Below, piece by piece: positions 36,126-47,028 of a DNA stretch of 64,000 nucleotides. The position numbers and the translations under genes were made by a program. The notes under the pieces were generated by a model. That model was not told the DNA's origin. It was given only the letters and a program-made list of their open reading frames with translations, and ran no database searches. Source of the DNA: Nostoc piscinale CENA21 (GTDB lineage: Bacteria > Cyanobacteriota > Cyanobacteriia > Cyanobacteriales > Nostocaceae); contig NZ_CP012036.1 of the NCBI RefSeq assembly GCF_001298445.1, positions 971,090 to 1,035,089 of the forward strand, read 5' to 3'. The first letter of the stretch is position 1. The number at the start of each line of letters is the position of its first letter.

Positions 36126-36462
36126 AAATTGCTATTTTCTGTACTATCACTCATCATTCTACCTAATTAGTTGAGCCACTTAGTATCTATGGCCGCCTGA
36201 TGATAGATAACCACGGTATATTAGGAGATTCAGGCTGTATTTTTATCTATCTTTTAAGATTTTATAGAGTCAGTACTGCGAAAGTGCATCTATAAACTAT
36301 ATTTATTGCATGATTTATTGCATGTAATGGTTATTGATGAATATCTGTCTTTAAAGGCCGCTAACAGGAGGTAAAGCAGGGCAGTAAGGCAGTCGGTGAG
36401 GCGCTTTACCTTGTCAAAACCTTGGGCTAAAAGCACGATGAAAAAGGAAGAGATGAAATTTC
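36126..36462. other. Intergenic region between cp12 and the FIST gene
   Basis: Divergent spacer that should hold both promoters. I see no RNA gene or convincing operator. Confidence 0.4.
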
Positions 36463-37677
36463 ATGGCAGATCAAATGCAGTGGGCTAATGCCCTATCAAC
36501 CCGTCCTTCTCTAGAAGCCGCAGTTACAGATGCGGTGCAACAAACTACGTCTTCGTTAACAGCACCGGCAAATTTAGGGCTGGTATTTATTTCATCTGCT
36601 TTTGCTAGTGAATATTCTCGGCTTTTACCTTTGTTGGCAGAACAACTGTCTGTACCCGTCATAATTGGTTGTAGCGGTGGTGGGGTAATTGGAACTACAT
36701 CGGATGGGCAAACTCAAGAGATAGAAGCAGAAGCAGCTTTAAGTTTGACATTGGCAAATTTACCAGGGGTGAATCTCCGCGTTTTTCATATTTTGGCGGA
36801 TGAATTACCTGATTTGGACAGTTCCCCAGATGCTTGGGTGAATTTAATTGGTGTAGAACCATCTGCCAGACCACAGTTTATCTTGCTGTCTAGTTCTTTT
36901 TCTTCCGGTATTAATGAACTATTGCAAGGGCTAGACTTTGCTTATCCCGGTTCGGTAATTGTGGGGGGACAAGCTAGTGGTGGCGGTATGGGTGGAAGAC
37001 AGGCGCTATTTTGTAATGATCGCCTCTACCGCGAAGGCACTGTTGGCTTGGCTTTAACTGGTAACATTGTTTTGGAAACGATTGTGGCTCAAGGCTGTCG
37101 CCCCATTGGGAACCCAATGCAAGTTACCAAAGCCGAACGCAACATTATTTTAGAACTAGATGAGCAAGTGCCTTTGGTTGTGTTGCGTGATTTAATTAAT
37201 AGTCTGAGCGATCAAGAACGCACTTTAGCCCAACATTCTTTATTTGTTGGGGTGGCGATGGATGAGTTTAAAATGTCTTTGCAGCAAGGAGACTTTTTAA
37301 TTCGCAGTATTTTAGGAGTAGATCCCACCGGTGGCGCGATCGCAATTGGCGATCGCGTCCGGCCTGGTCAACGTTTACAATTTCATTTACGTGATGCCGA
37401 AGCTTCCGCAGAAGACTTAGAATTTCTCTTGGAAAGATATTACAACCAAGACACTTCTTCATCCACAGCAATTGCCGCATTAATGTTTGCTTGCGTCGGT
37501 CGAGGCGAAGGACTTTATGGTAAACCTAATTTTGATTCCTCATTATTTAGGCGCTACTTCCAAAATATTCCCATCGGCGGCTTTTTCTGCGGTGGTGAAA
37601 TTGGCCCTGTAGGTGGTAGTACTTTCCTACATGGTTACACTTCTGTATTCGGCATTTGTCGTCAATCTGAGGATTGA
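36463..37677 (+). CDS. FIST-domain signal transduction protein
   Basis: 404 residues. A FIST N domain (about 30-215, with VPVIIGCSGGGVIG and PGSVIVGGQASGGG) is followed by FIST C (about 225-395, ending GGFFCGGEIGPVGGSTFLHGYTSVFG). FIST domains are thought to bind small ligands such as amino acids. No output domain is fused, so it may act through a partner or in ligand uptake control. Neighbours give no clue. Full length. Confidence 0.92.
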   Translation: MADQMQWANALSTRPSLEAAVTDAVQQTTSSLTAPANLGLVFISSAFASEYSRLLPLLAEQLSVPVIIGCSGGGVIGTTSDGQTQEIEAEAALSLTLANLPGVNLRVFHILADELPDLDSSPDAWVNLIGVEPSARPQFILLSSSFSSGINELLQGLDFAYPGSVIVGGQASGGGMGGRQALFCNDRLYREGTVGLALTGNIVLETIVAQGCRPIGNPMQVTKAERNIILELDEQVPLVVLRDLINSLSDQERTLAQHSLFVGVAMDEFKMSLQQGDFLIRSILGVDPTGGAIAIGDRVRPGQRLQFHLRDAEASAEDLEFLLERYYNQDTSSSTAIAALMFACVGRGEGLYGKPNFDSSLFRRYFQNIPIGGFFCGGEIGPVGGSTFLHGYTSVFGICRQSED

Positions 37678-37783
37678 GTGCTGAGTCACCGAAGTTTGCT
37701 CAACGCGGGGAACCCGCGCACACAACTTCTCGCTGAGTGCTGAGTAAAGAATTATTCCCCCTGCCTCCTGCCTCCTGCCTCTT
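37678..37783. repeat. STRR cluster between convergent genes
   Basis: GAGTGCTGAGT at 37675 and CGCTGAGTGCTGAGT at 37731-37745 flank a short hairpin (GCGGG-GAAC-CCGCG). Three CCTCCTGC units (37760-37780) follow. Several repeat families are therefore nested at this one convergent gene end. Confidence 0.6.
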
Positions 37784-38890
37784 CTACTTTTCCAACAACA
37801 AGGTACTGTTGTTATCAATAAAGTGAGGCGTACCACAACGAGCGATCGCACTGTAAGTTTGAATATAGTGACGTACATTTTGCGGAAATTGGGGGTAGTC
37901 AAATAAAGCATCCCCATCGGCAATTTTTGACCAAAAGTCACGTAAACTGGGGGCTATTGCTTGCGCCTGTTCTGATGGTAAGTTTAAGGGTGGATGAGTC
38001 AGAAATTTCATCAAAAAAGGTAAAGAGCGATCGCCCATCCATTGTTTTGATAAATGTTGCAAATTGGGAAAATCCGGTACAGATTCCACTCGATGAGACA
38101 ATACTTGCAACCATTCCCTACCGTAGTTATCTTGGCGAAACTCAAAAACTCGGTAAGGATGAGGATAACTCACTAAAGAGCCAGTAGTAATATCGTAAAC
38201 TCCATCTGAGCAGGCAATATCCTGGACATGCAGATGTCCTGTGAATACTAACTTGACTCGATATTGACGCAGCAATTTCAACAGTTTCGGCGCATTTTGC
38301 AACATATAGCGGTTCCCCATCGGATGGCGCGACTGTTGGGGTATATGCTCAACTACATTGTGATGTATCATCACTAACACTAACTCTTCAGTAGCTGTTG
38401 CTAAAACATTTTCTAACCAAGTTAGTTGTTGCTGATCTAAACGTCCTAACTGCTTACCTTGTGCATCAAAAAAATTGGAATTTAAACCAATTACCCGCAC
38501 TCCCGGTAACACTTGATGTGTGTAGTAAATTTGCTCAGGATTGTCATAGCCAAACTTGCGGTAATAATGGGGAAAATCAGCAAAACCAATGGATTGTTGA
38601 TCTGCCATGATTACAGGTACATCATGGTTACCCGGAACAACATAAACCGGAAATGGCAACTTAGATAAGCGTTGTTGCAACCAAAGATGATTTTCTGGTT
38701 CACCATGCTGGGTTAAATCGCCTGGAAGCAACAGAAAATCTAAATCAAGTTGTGTTAAATGTTCGATGACACTTTCAAAAGCTGGAATACTAACTTCCAC
38801 CAAATGAAACCGACTGGGATGATCCCAGATTGTATGGGGAAGTGCAATGTGTAAGTCGCTGACTACAGCAAAGCGAAAATTGAGAGCCAT
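37784..38890 (-). CDS. Calcineurin-like metallophosphoesterase
   Basis: 368 residues from ATG 38890; the frame stays open further upstream but the motif-bearing N-terminus begins here (FRFAVVSDLHIALP). Metal-binding motifs in order: SDLH, LLLPGDLTQHG (GDxxxxG), VVPGNHD, MIHHNV and FTGHLHVQ (GHxH). The enzyme family hydrolyses phosphomonoesters or diesters, for example cyclic nucleotides, with two metals. The substrate is unknown. A long C-terminal tail (about 270-368) is not part of the core. Confidence 0.92.
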   Translation of the reverse strand: MALNFRFAVVSDLHIALPHTIWDHPSRFHLVEVSIPAFESVIEHLTQLDLDFLLLPGDLTQHGEPENHLWLQQRLSKLPFPVYVVPGNHDVPVIMADQQSIGFADFPHYYRKFGYDNPEQIYYTHQVLPGVRVIGLNSNFFDAQGKQLGRLDQQQLTWLENVLATATEELVLVMIHHNVVEHIPQQSRHPMGNRYMLQNAPKLLKLLRQYRVKLVFTGHLHVQDIACSDGVYDITTGSLVSYPHPYRVFEFRQDNYGREWLQVLSHRVESVPDFPNLQHLSKQWMGDRSLPFLMKFLTHPPLNLPSEQAQAIAPSLRDFWSKIADGDALFDYPQFPQNVRHYIQTYSAIARCGTPHFIDNNSTLLLEK

Positions 38891-39001
38891 TGATTTGCAG
38901 ACAAATTTAAAAATACAGGTTAAAAAAAGCCTTTTCCACAAAGTATAACCTTTGCCTTGTCTACTCGGCTGGAAAATACTTAACATTTGTAAATAGAGCA
39001 A

Positions 39002-39405
39002 AATTCAGATCCCCGGACTTCTTAAAGAAGCCGTGGATCTATATTATTCACCCATGATTGAGCAGGAATATATTTTTTAGCTTCCGAAAAGTTGGAATTT
39101 GAATTTGAAGATCAATGATGTGGATATTTAAAAATTCTGAAGGAGAGACGAAATAGGTTCAAACGCTTTTTGTGTAAGGTTTGGTAAACCCATAAAGGAC
39201 AAACTTGGGTGAATTTCAAAAATAGTTGTGTGGAATTAGTAAAAATAATCGCAACAAATGGAAGCATTATCAACAAAGTTTCAGAGATATGAAGCTGAAC
39301 GAGGCTATATTTTAACTTATTTAACCTTCCCTTCAGGAATAGACTATATAATAATGTTTGCCTTAAAGTCAGTCATATTTTTTAGTTATTTAGGAGATTA
39401 ATCAA
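39002..39405. other. Intergenic region with a dispersed hairpin repeat
   Basis: It contains a dispersed palindrome (39007-39040, GATCC...ACTTCTT-AAAGAAG...GGATC), common in Nostoc-type spacers, plus the leader of the cellulose-synthase-like gene. No other gene was seen. Confidence 0.5.
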
Positions 39406-41700
39406 GTGCAGAAACATGAACTTGCCAGAGTTAATCTTTTGAATCGGGGAGAGAAAAATAATGATGATTTAATTACACAAAGAGTTTTACTCTTTCGCTT
39501 AGTAGCGTTCATACTTTTGAGCATTGTGATTTTATCTGGCTTGGTGGTAGCAGGTTGGTTTGCAGGTGAAATGACAATTAATCAATTTTTTGCTCAAATT
39601 TACACTTGGCAAATGAACCCACCAATGTGGTTAGAAGCGCCAATGATACATAATAAATATTTACTTTCTCTGACATTGGCATTACTAGTCACAATGTTTG
39701 CCGTAATGAAACTTTCACCCCAACCGCGTGTTTGGTCACAAAGGTTAGTCGTTGGCATATTAATTATTTTGACGGTGCGTTATTTGTTATGGCGATCGCT
39801 CTCTACATTTAACTTGGCTGACCCCTTAAATGGCACAATTAGTTTAAGCTTATTTGCTCTAGAAATTGTGATGATTTCTAGCAGCTTAATCGAACTATTC
39901 TTAATGTTAAATATTAAAGAGCGTCACCGGGAAGCTGATGAAAAATCTTTGGCGGTGATCAATGGTGAGTTTACGCCATCTGTAGATATTTTTATTCCTA
40001 CATATAACGAGCCAGAGTATATTGTGCGGCGTACGATTATGGGTTGTCAAGCTCTAAATTATCCCCAAAAAAACATCTATCTTTTGGATGATAATCGGCG
40101 CACAGAAATGGGAGAACTAGCAGTCGAACTGGGGTGTAACTACATTAGCCGCCCAAATAATCAACATGCCAAAGCCGGAAATCTCAATAATGCCCTGACT
40201 CAAACTAGTGGTGAATTAATTGCTGTTTTTGATGCAGATTTTGTGCCTACCACTAACTTTCTCTTGCGGACTGTGGGTTTTTTTCAAGATGAAACTATAG
40301 CCATAGTGCAAACACCACAAAGCTTTTATAATGCTGACCCCGTAGCTAGAAATCTTGGTTTAGAAAATATTCTTACTCCTGATGAAGAAGTTTTTCATCG
40401 CCATGTTCAATCAGTCCGAGATAACGTTGAAAGTGCAATTTGCGCTGGTACTTCTTTTGTGATGCGTCGCGCTGCATTAGAAAAAACGGGAGGATTTGTT
40501 ACCGAATCTTTATCAGAAGATTATTTTACAGGAGTTAATTTAGCGGCTTATGGCTATCGCATTATTTATTTAAATGAATTACTCAGTGCAGGTTTAGCCG
40601 CAGAAAACATAGCTGCTTATGCAACTCAACGTTTGCGCTGGGCGCAAGGTACACTCCAAGGGTTGTTTATTCAATCTAATCCGTTGATTCTGCCCGGATT
40701 GACTTTAACTCAAAGATTAGCTCATTTAGGAGGGTTTTTGAGTTGGTTTGCCAATGTCGCGCGAATTTCTTTTTTGTTGATGCCTTTGGCTTATTCTTTT
40801 TTAGGTGTAATTCCTATTCGGGCAAACTTACCAGAATTAATTTATTTCTGGTTACCTCTTTATGTAGTAAATCTAGCGGTATTTGCTTGGTTGAATAAAT
40901 ATTCGCGTTCGGCGTTTTTATCTGATATTTATTTTCTGGTATTATGTTTTCCTGTGGCTTGGACTGTTATTCAATCTTTGTTGCGTCCCTTTGGCAAAGG
41001 ATTTAAAGTTACACCTAAAGGACTGAGTAGCGATCACTATACTTTTAACTGGAAATTAGCCTTACCTTTAATCATACTATTTATCGCTACAGCTATTAGT
41101 TTGTGGCAAAATCTCTGCATGAGTGTACTTAAACAAATGATAGCCACACAAACACCTGCAATGGCTGATCAAACTGTCGGTGTGGGTGTGGGTTGGCTGT
41201 GGAGTATTTATAACTTAATCATGATTGGTTCAGCTATTTTAGTTTTTTTAGATGCACCCAAGACTGATAAATTTGAATGGTTTGATTTACGGCGAGTCGT
41301 AGAGTTAAAAATTGGTAGCGAAAGTTTTTGGGGTGTCACCACAATGATGTCAGAAATCGGTGCAGAGATAGCACTAACTCAGCAACCACCCATCGATTTA
41401 TTAGTTGGTCAAACAGTCCAAGTCAAAATAGCTGAAGAAAATTTACAGCTAACAGCAGGAGTTGTGCATCAAGGATTTGCTAATGAATTTCCTATTATTC
41501 GCCTCCACTTTGAATTAATTAATATTAGTCAACATCGTCATTTAGTAGAAATATTATTTTGTCGCCCCGGACAATGGAAGCGTCAAAATGCACCAGGAGA
41601 ATTAATTTCTCTATGGTTAATATTAAGAATCTTGCTAAAACCCCGCTTTATTTTTAATCGCAAAATTGATGTTAGTCCAGTGGTTGTAGCTAAGGTGTAA
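39406..41700 (+). CDS. Cellulose-synthase-like glycosyltransferase (BcsA type, GT2)
   Basis: 764 residues from a GTG start with AGGAGA about 9 nt upstream. There are N-terminal membrane helices (about 28-175), a GT2 catalytic loop (190-440) and further C-terminal helices. Catalytic residues are visible: YLLDDNRR, VFDADFVPT, SEDYF (TED position) and QRLRWAQG (QxxRW). A PilZ-like C-terminal domain is suggested (FDLRRVVELKI, then beta-rich to the end). Enzymes of this type make beta-1,4-glucan at the membrane and push it out. No bcsB/C genes lie here, as is usual in cyanobacteria. Confidence 0.92.
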   Translation: MQKHELARVNLLNRGEKNNDDLITQRVLLFRLVAFILLSIVILSGLVVAGWFAGEMTINQFFAQIYTWQMNPPMWLEAPMIHNKYLLSLTLALLVTMFAVMKLSPQPRVWSQRLVVGILIILTVRYLLWRSLSTFNLADPLNGTISLSLFALEIVMISSSLIELFLMLNIKERHREADEKSLAVINGEFTPSVDIFIPTYNEPEYIVRRTIMGCQALNYPQKNIYLLDDNRRTEMGELAVELGCNYISRPNNQHAKAGNLNNALTQTSGELIAVFDADFVPTTNFLLRTVGFFQDETIAIVQTPQSFYNADPVARNLGLENILTPDEEVFHRHVQSVRDNVESAICAGTSFVMRRAALEKTGGFVTESLSEDYFTGVNLAAYGYRIIYLNELLSAGLAAENIAAYATQRLRWAQGTLQGLFIQSNPLILPGLTLTQRLAHLGGFLSWFANVARISFLLMPLAYSFLGVIPIRANLPELIYFWLPLYVVNLAVFAWLNKYSRSAFLSDIYFLVLCFPVAWTVIQSLLRPFGKGFKVTPKGLSSDHYTFNWKLALPLIILFIATAISLWQNLCMSVLKQMIATQTPAMADQTVGVGVGWLWSIYNLIMIGSAILVFLDAPKTDKFEWFDLRRVVELKIGSESFWGVTTMMSEIGAEIALTQQPPIDLLVGQTVQVKIAEENLQLTAGVVHQGFANEFPIIRLHFELINISQHRHLVEILFCRPGQWKRQNAPGELISLWLILRILLKPRFIFNRKIDVSPVVVAKV

Positions 41701-41719
41701 TTAACAGAATTTGGCTTTA

Positions 41720-42862
41720 TTACGCTACCCAATTCCAAATAGAAAAATTAAAAGCATAAGCATAAAGTGATATAGCAAACCAAGTTAAAATTGCATATCC
41801 CCAACGATTATGCCGAGAAAACACTAAACCTAATGCCCACGAAAGCGACACAATACCATAAACATAACGACTCACAGACATCAACGCTCCAGAAAATATG
41901 ATGAGTAACAAAGAACAAAAACCGTAAGTTACAGCTGTTTTACTCAACTGATGGCGAAAGTACCACAACATATAACCGCCACCAAATACCATCACAACTT
42001 TAATTAAACTATCTCTGCCCACAGCAATAGCATCAGTTAAAATATACCACCAACTTGGTTGCGCCCATGTTTTTTGGATATGCACAAATGCTAAAGGATC
42101 TTTGAAAGCAATGGCACAATATAAACTAAATGAAATTAATCCTAATGGGACACAAAGTCCCGCAATATAAGCACTTAATGGTTTCTTTTCTTGCCAAGCA
42201 ACCAAAATAAAAGTAGGTAATAAAGTAATTCCTGTGGCGCGAGTTGCACTGGCCAACGCCCCACAAACAGCAGCCCAAACATATTGACGATTATCGAATG
42301 CTCGCAAGGCTGCTGTAGTCAACAATAGAAACAAACCTTCGGTATAAATAACTGTGCCGTATAAAGAAAACGGACACCAAGCCATTACAGCAGTTGCCCA
42401 TCTGGCCACATTAGTTCCATGACGTTCTTTTACCCAGTAGTACAAAAGAAGTAGCGCACCCAGAAAAGTGAGGTTGTTCAATACTGTTCCCGCCACTTCA
42501 AAAGGTATGCCAAACGTCATTAACCCACGACTAATTAAGGGAAATAGGGGATAAAAAGCAATAGAATGCTGATTGCCATCGTTAGCATAGCTATAACCTT
42601 CAACAGCAATTTTGCGATACCATTTACCATCCCAATGAGAAAATAATTCCCAACCTGCTTGCGGAAAAAAACCACGAGTATAGTCTAGGGGATATGGAGG
42701 TTGCCAGTATGGATGCACAGGTGATGTGTGCATGAAAGGAGCAACAACTTGCATAGCAAAGATAATTACAAGTCTGCTCACCAACCACATTAAAATTACA
42801 AAAAGATAGCCATTGACTTTAGAATTATTATCTTTAGGTTGTGTTTCTAGCGTGATTTTCAT
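41720..42862 (-). CDS. PIG-V-like mannosyltransferase (GT-C membrane enzyme)
   Basis: 380 residues with about eight to ten membrane helices. The luminal loop FFPQAGWELFSHWDGKWYRKIAVEGY carries the W/D motif of PIG-V/GPI-mannosyltransferase-2-like proteins (seen as FSHWDGKWYRKIA), followed by FYPLFPLISRG. Bacterial members use a polyprenyl-phosphate sugar donor, probably mannose, to glycosylate lipids or proteins. It converges with the cellulose-synthase-like gene 19 bp away. Acceptor unknown. Confidence 0.85.
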   Translation of the reverse strand: MKITLETQPKDNNSKVNGYLFVILMWLVSRLVIIFAMQVVAPFMHTSPVHPYWQPPYPLDYTRGFFPQAGWELFSHWDGKWYRKIAVEGYSYANDGNQHSIAFYPLFPLISRGLMTFGIPFEVAGTVLNNLTFLGALLLLYYWVKERHGTNVARWATAVMAWCPFSLYGTVIYTEGLFLLLTTAALRAFDNRQYVWAAVCGALASATRATGITLLPTFILVAWQEKKPLSAYIAGLCVPLGLISFSLYCAIAFKDPLAFVHIQKTWAQPSWWYILTDAIAVGRDSLIKVVMVFGGGYMLWYFRHQLSKTAVTYGFCSLLLIIFSGALMSVSRYVYGIVSLSWALGLVFSRHNRWGYAILTWFAISLYAYAFNFSIWNWVA

Positions 42863-42950
42863 GCTGAAATTGAGCAGCTTTATGCAAATAGCTACTTTAA
42901 ATGTTTATAACACAAGGAACTAACTAAAATTTTTCCAAGATGGCTGAGTC

Positions 42951-43523
42951 TCATTCAATGCTCCAACTTACTGGAACAAAACCTTGATTATCATCATAAA
43001 AATTAGGCAATTCATTCATAAAAAAAGAAACTTCTTCATTGGCTACTAACTTTAAAGTTATGCCTTGCCCAACAGATTCGCATTGTCCATTTTGTTCAAC
43101 TACTAAAGCTCCAATGTTATGGTTTGGACAACGTAGACGATCTTGATTAATAGGTACTTGCGGCGTTTCATAGCCTCTTGATGACACAGAACCCCAATCA
43201 CGTCCTACACTCCATAAAGATTCACCATTAGGACGAAAATACACGTTAACAACTTTACCAGTGGGATTGGTAAATTTAACACCTTCTTTATTTTTGGCAG
43301 AAATATTTAGAGTTCCACTTTGTTGTGAATTTATTCCTACCCCTGTTGCAATCGCCGCACCCGAAGTCATCGAAGGAGTTGGTGCAGGGTTTTTATTGGT
43401 TGTTTCTAGGATGGTATTATAGGATGCAAATAATCCAGCTACAGCTGTGACTAAACCTGCGATCGCTGTCAGTATACCAGGAACTGTAGTCCAGAAATTT
43501 CCTGCCTGTTTATTTTCTGTCAT
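42951..43523 (-). CDS. Hypothetical membrane-anchored protein
   Basis: 190 residues. One N-terminal membrane helix (about 12-34, TVPGILTAIAGLVTAVAGLFA) is preceded by a short charged segment, then a soluble beta-rich part with two cysteines (RCPNHNIGALVVEQNGQC). I do not recognise a domain in the soluble part. The helix motif occurs at the start of several cyanobacterial proteins, often with an extracytoplasmic partner. Confidence 0.7.
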   Translation of the reverse strand: MTENKQAGNFWTTVPGILTAIAGLVTAVAGLFASYNTILETTNKNPAPTPSMTSGAAIATGVGINSQQSGTLNISAKNKEGVKFTNPTGKVVNVYFRPNGESLWSVGRDWGSVSSRGYETPQVPINQDRLRCPNHNIGALVVEQNGQCESVGQGITLKLVANEEVSFFMNELPNFYDDNQGFVPVSWSIE

Positions 43524-43931
43524 AGAATATTAAATAATTTTGATTAGTTTTGATTCTTTAAAGCAAGAAGATTATTTTTTATTAGTCGATAGAAACAATA
43601 TACTATATATTTACTTTTTTTCAGATTATAGATTAAAAAAAATTTCCCGCAGTCTTAATGTTGAGATAAATCAATCGAAAACCTGTGTAATCTTATGAAT
43701 TAGGTTTTGCAAATTTCTCAAATATCGTATGAATAATAACTATTTTTTTATTACTACAAAGAGAGAAAAATATTATTTTAATTATATCTGAACAATAGAT
43801 ATTTATAATGATTATGCGATCGCATCGAATTTTAGCTTTATCAAAGTTAATTTTTGATTATTCTCTATTGAATTAATAAACTAACTTAATATTTTGTCAC
43901 ACAAAATATTACACTATCAACTTTTAGACAA
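43524..43931. other. AT-rich intergenic region
   Basis: About 400 bp of low-complexity AT-rich DNA with one HIP1 site (43815-43823). No gene or structured element was recognised. Confidence 0.4.
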
Positions 43932-45568
43932 CTAATTACGTGGTAAAATAATAATTTGGCGTGAGTTCCTTGGTTTACTTAATTCCCAGAGTGAGTAATA
44001 CTCATCTCGATAAACAAGATTTATTTTGGCTTGGTATTGAGTCGCTAATTTTTGTCGCCAAGTATCAGTAATGTTGAAGAAGAAAATTTGGGTATAGCCT
44101 TCTGGTATTTTGGGAATAATTTGATTTTTCACCAACTTTAAACGGGCAGTTGACTCTAAAAGATAACTCAAAGAAAAGATATTACCATAATTAATTCCTT
44201 CCGCGTCACTAATTAACAATGGACGGGGAGAACGATGAATAATTTGGCTAACTTGGAAGTTATCATAACTCACGCCTTTATTCCACCAAGTTTCTGCTTG
44301 ATAATATACCCGCGCCGAAACTAGCCCACTAATAATCAGCAGTGATAGAATAATTTGCCAAATTCTGCGTCTTGCTAAACTGCCGTTATTAAGTTGTGTA
44401 GCTAACAAATAAGTGACAGCAATTTGAATACCTAAATAGGCTGGGAAAAAATATGGCTCAGAACCTATCTCGATGCCACCAGAGCTTAAGGCTGATAAGA
44501 TTAATGGTAGTGATGGCACCAAAATCAAAATCACAATAAATAGCCAAGCTTGATAGTTAGCAGTCAGGCAGAGGAAAAAAAATTGCACACCCTGCTAAAA
44601 TAATCAAAAATCCTAAAATTAGATAACTGTAATTGTTATCTAACATCATATCTAAATCAAAAAATATTCTTTTGAACTGTGTTAATAGGAATGGGAATAC
44701 AGGCTGTGATGGTAATTGGCTGTTTACTTCATTATTTGATAGTAAGAATTGCAAAAATTTGGCTAATCCAATAATTAGCCAAGGAATAAATGCAAAAAAA
44801 GGCGACAACTGAGGCTGAGAGGTAAGCAAGAAAAGCTGTATTAAAACGAAATCCGGCAATTGTGATCACATAAATTCCATGTGCGATCGCAACCAATGTA
44901 CTCCATATACAGGTGTAGAGACTTAATATTAAAGTGACTGTATAAAGACTCCAATTCGTAAACTGATCTGGTGTTGATTTATTGCCAGATGTTGACTCTA
45001 GCCGTAAAGCTCGAATGAGTGCGGCATTGTTAATAATAATAGTGACAAACCACAGAATATATTCTTGGGCTTCTGTGCCATATATCAGATAAACTGGAGA
45101 AACTGCGGCCAGTGCGATCGCAATCCCAGATAGTGATATAGGTACAGGAAATAATTCTCGACATAACCAATAAATAGCCGGAAATACCAACAAGCTAAGA
45201 CAAGCTGATAAACTGCGAATCGATGTAATTGAATTACCAAAAATCTCTAGCCAAAATCGCGCGATCGCATAATAAAGTGGTGTACGCTGTGGATTTTCTT
45301 TAGCTAAAGACATAATTGTATCACTCAGTCCTTTTTGGGAATTAACACCTTGGAACTGAGCCAAACTCTCTGGAGAAACAACACGAGCATTAAATAATTG
45401 CTGTTTGATTTCCGCGACTGTATAACCAGAAATTCGCAATGATGTATATGTTTCATCATGGGAATAAACTTTACTATCTAGGTTAAAAAAGCGGAACAAT
45501 ACAGCCATTACCAGCAAAACAATAATGAAAAACCGCAACCAACTTGGCATGATTGTGTTCTGCTGCAT
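43932..45568 (-). pseudogene. GT39-type membrane glycosyltransferase, broken by two +1 frameshifts
   Basis: Three overlapping frames (45568-44732, 44859-44557, 44588-43932) together encode one protein of about 540 residues with about ten membrane helices. The N-terminal part has the GT39/ArnT signature (FRFFNLDSKVYSHDETYTSLR) and a RTPLYYAIARFWLEIFG segment. Frames 1 and 2 join if one base is removed from the T7 run near 44791-44797, frames 2 and 3 if one is removed from the T8 run near 44573-44581. It would use a polyprenyl-phosphate sugar as donor. Whether a working protein is made depends on whether the indels are real. Confidence 0.88.
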
Positions 45569-45615
45569 AGTTACATAAATTATAGGGAGATGAAAGATGG
45601 CGATCGCTAGTCAAA

Positions 45616-46461
45616 TTATTTATTGTTCAAACACTTGGGTAAATGCCACTTTGTAAAATTTTCTAGGTTAGAAATAGTCAAAAAATCAATTGTTTTAAAC
45701 TGTCGATCAATTGCTGGTAAACTACATATTTTAGCCCCGATACTTAAATAAGCTTGTAAAATTTTGGGAATTTCTACTTGACATTTATCTAAACAATGTG
45801 GCGTAATTTCTAACCTGTATGGCGAATTAGGAGATACTAAAATACTCGAATGCGTGAAATTATTTTTTTCAAAAAAATGATATGCACAAGCAGCTTGACT
45901 CGCAGATTGCGTTAGTAATGAAGCACAACCAAAAAAATATTTGTTTTTACTCCAGATGAGATAATTTGCTAGTCCTTCCCACAGTAATAACAAAGCTTGA
46001 CTGTGACGAAATTCTCTAGCAATACACGCACGTCCAACTTCTACCGACGCTTGCAGTATATGATCAGGAATTGTGCTGAGATTAAATACATCCGCTGCAT
46101 CAAAACCTAAACCTTGAGATGCCATTTGATAAGTTTGCATCCGATAAGTGCCAATTGTTTGACCAGTTTGTCTGGAAATCAACATTAAATGATGACAGAC
46201 TTCATCAAATTTATCCCTATCCATCTGGGTGAGGCTAGAACTAGAAAATCCCAAGCCTAATTCCAGATTAAATACTTCAAACCGCAAGCGAAAGATAGAT
46301 TCTAATTCTTCTTCAGTTGCAGCCAGTCGCAAAATATACTTATCGGTTTGAAGGACTGGAAAATCTGTCCAAGAAGAAGAAAGATTGCGTGAATAATGAA
46401 TGTTGCGGTAAGAAATTTCCATCTGTCTTCCAACTGAGATGTGCGGAGATATCCTAGTCAA
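45616..46461 (-). CDS. GNAT-type acyltransferase (PF13444-like)
   Basis: 281 residues. The central region has an N-acyltransferase core: YILRLAATEEELESIFRLRF, HLMLISRQTGQTIGTYRMQT, VEVGRACIAREFRHSQALLL. This pattern is that of the acyltransferase group that includes OlsB (lyso-ornithine lipid synthesis) and related PEP-CTERM/exosortase-associated proteins. No OlsA-type partner is adjacent. The exact substrate is unknown. Confidence 0.78.
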   Translation of the reverse strand: MTRISPHISVGRQMEISYRNIHYSRNLSSSWTDFPVLQTDKYILRLAATEEELESIFRLRFEVFNLELGLGFSSSSLTQMDRDKFDEVCHHLMLISRQTGQTIGTYRMQTYQMASQGLGFDAADVFNLSTIPDHILQASVEVGRACIAREFRHSQALLLLWEGLANYLIWSKNKYFFGCASLLTQSASQAACAYHFFEKNNFTHSSILVSPNSPYRLEITPHCLDKCQVEIPKILQAYLSIGAKICSLPAIDRQFKTIDFLTISNLENFTKWHLPKCLNNK

Positions 46462-47028
46462 TTCATACGCTTTACCAAAACATTCGATGCACCATCATAC
46501 CAAAGCGTTACAGGCGCGATTTTCTAGGATATATTTCCAGAAAGGTCTTATGATAAATCTTGACTTAATAGCGTGTCAGTTTATCTGAGAATTATCACCA
46601 AACCTCTTCTGAAAACAGTATTGATTTTCCCCATTTCATCAACAAATCCTCTCTATATCATGATTCGAGAAGTTAGTAGAGTCACCAGAGTGAGAAATGA
46701 GTGCTTTTATTATGCCTTTGAGTTAGAGAAAAATCTGGCAATAAGATACAAATTTTACGAATACATGGATTAATTTTGTTGTCAATAGACAATTTTCAGA
46801 TATTGCTATATCAATCGGGTGCATCTACGTTCAGCACATAGCCCTCAGACTGAAGTCTGGGGCTATACAAACTAAACCCCTCCGGGTTCGCCAGTCGCCT
46901 GCGAGGGTTTCAAGATAGTCCGCAGAGGTGGTAACTGAGCAAAGTCGAAGTGTGGACTTTGTTTGTGTGCAAGATGAACGGCGATTTCCAATCATCTTGT
47001 GTTTCTTTTAAAATTTGGATGCTCTCCA
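46462..47028. other. Intergenic region with palindromic repeats
   Basis: A 66-codon open frame lies here (46573-46773), but it shows no support as a gene. From 46838 to 46915 there are two nested palindromes. TAGCCC...GGGCTA encloses CAGACT-GA-AGTCTG. AAACCC...GGGTTT surrounds a stretch with CGGGTTCGCCAGTCGCC. Such pairs are characteristic mobile-like repeats in cyanobacteria. Confidence 0.5.

Noticed and set aside
37758..37785. CTCCTGC tandem units as a CRISPR array
   Set aside because: Units are seven to eight bases and directly tandem, with no spacers; this is an STRR.
46573..46773. 66-codon forward frame between the GNAT gene and radC
   Set aside because: No recognisable domain, no ribosome site, composition like the AT-rich spacer around it.
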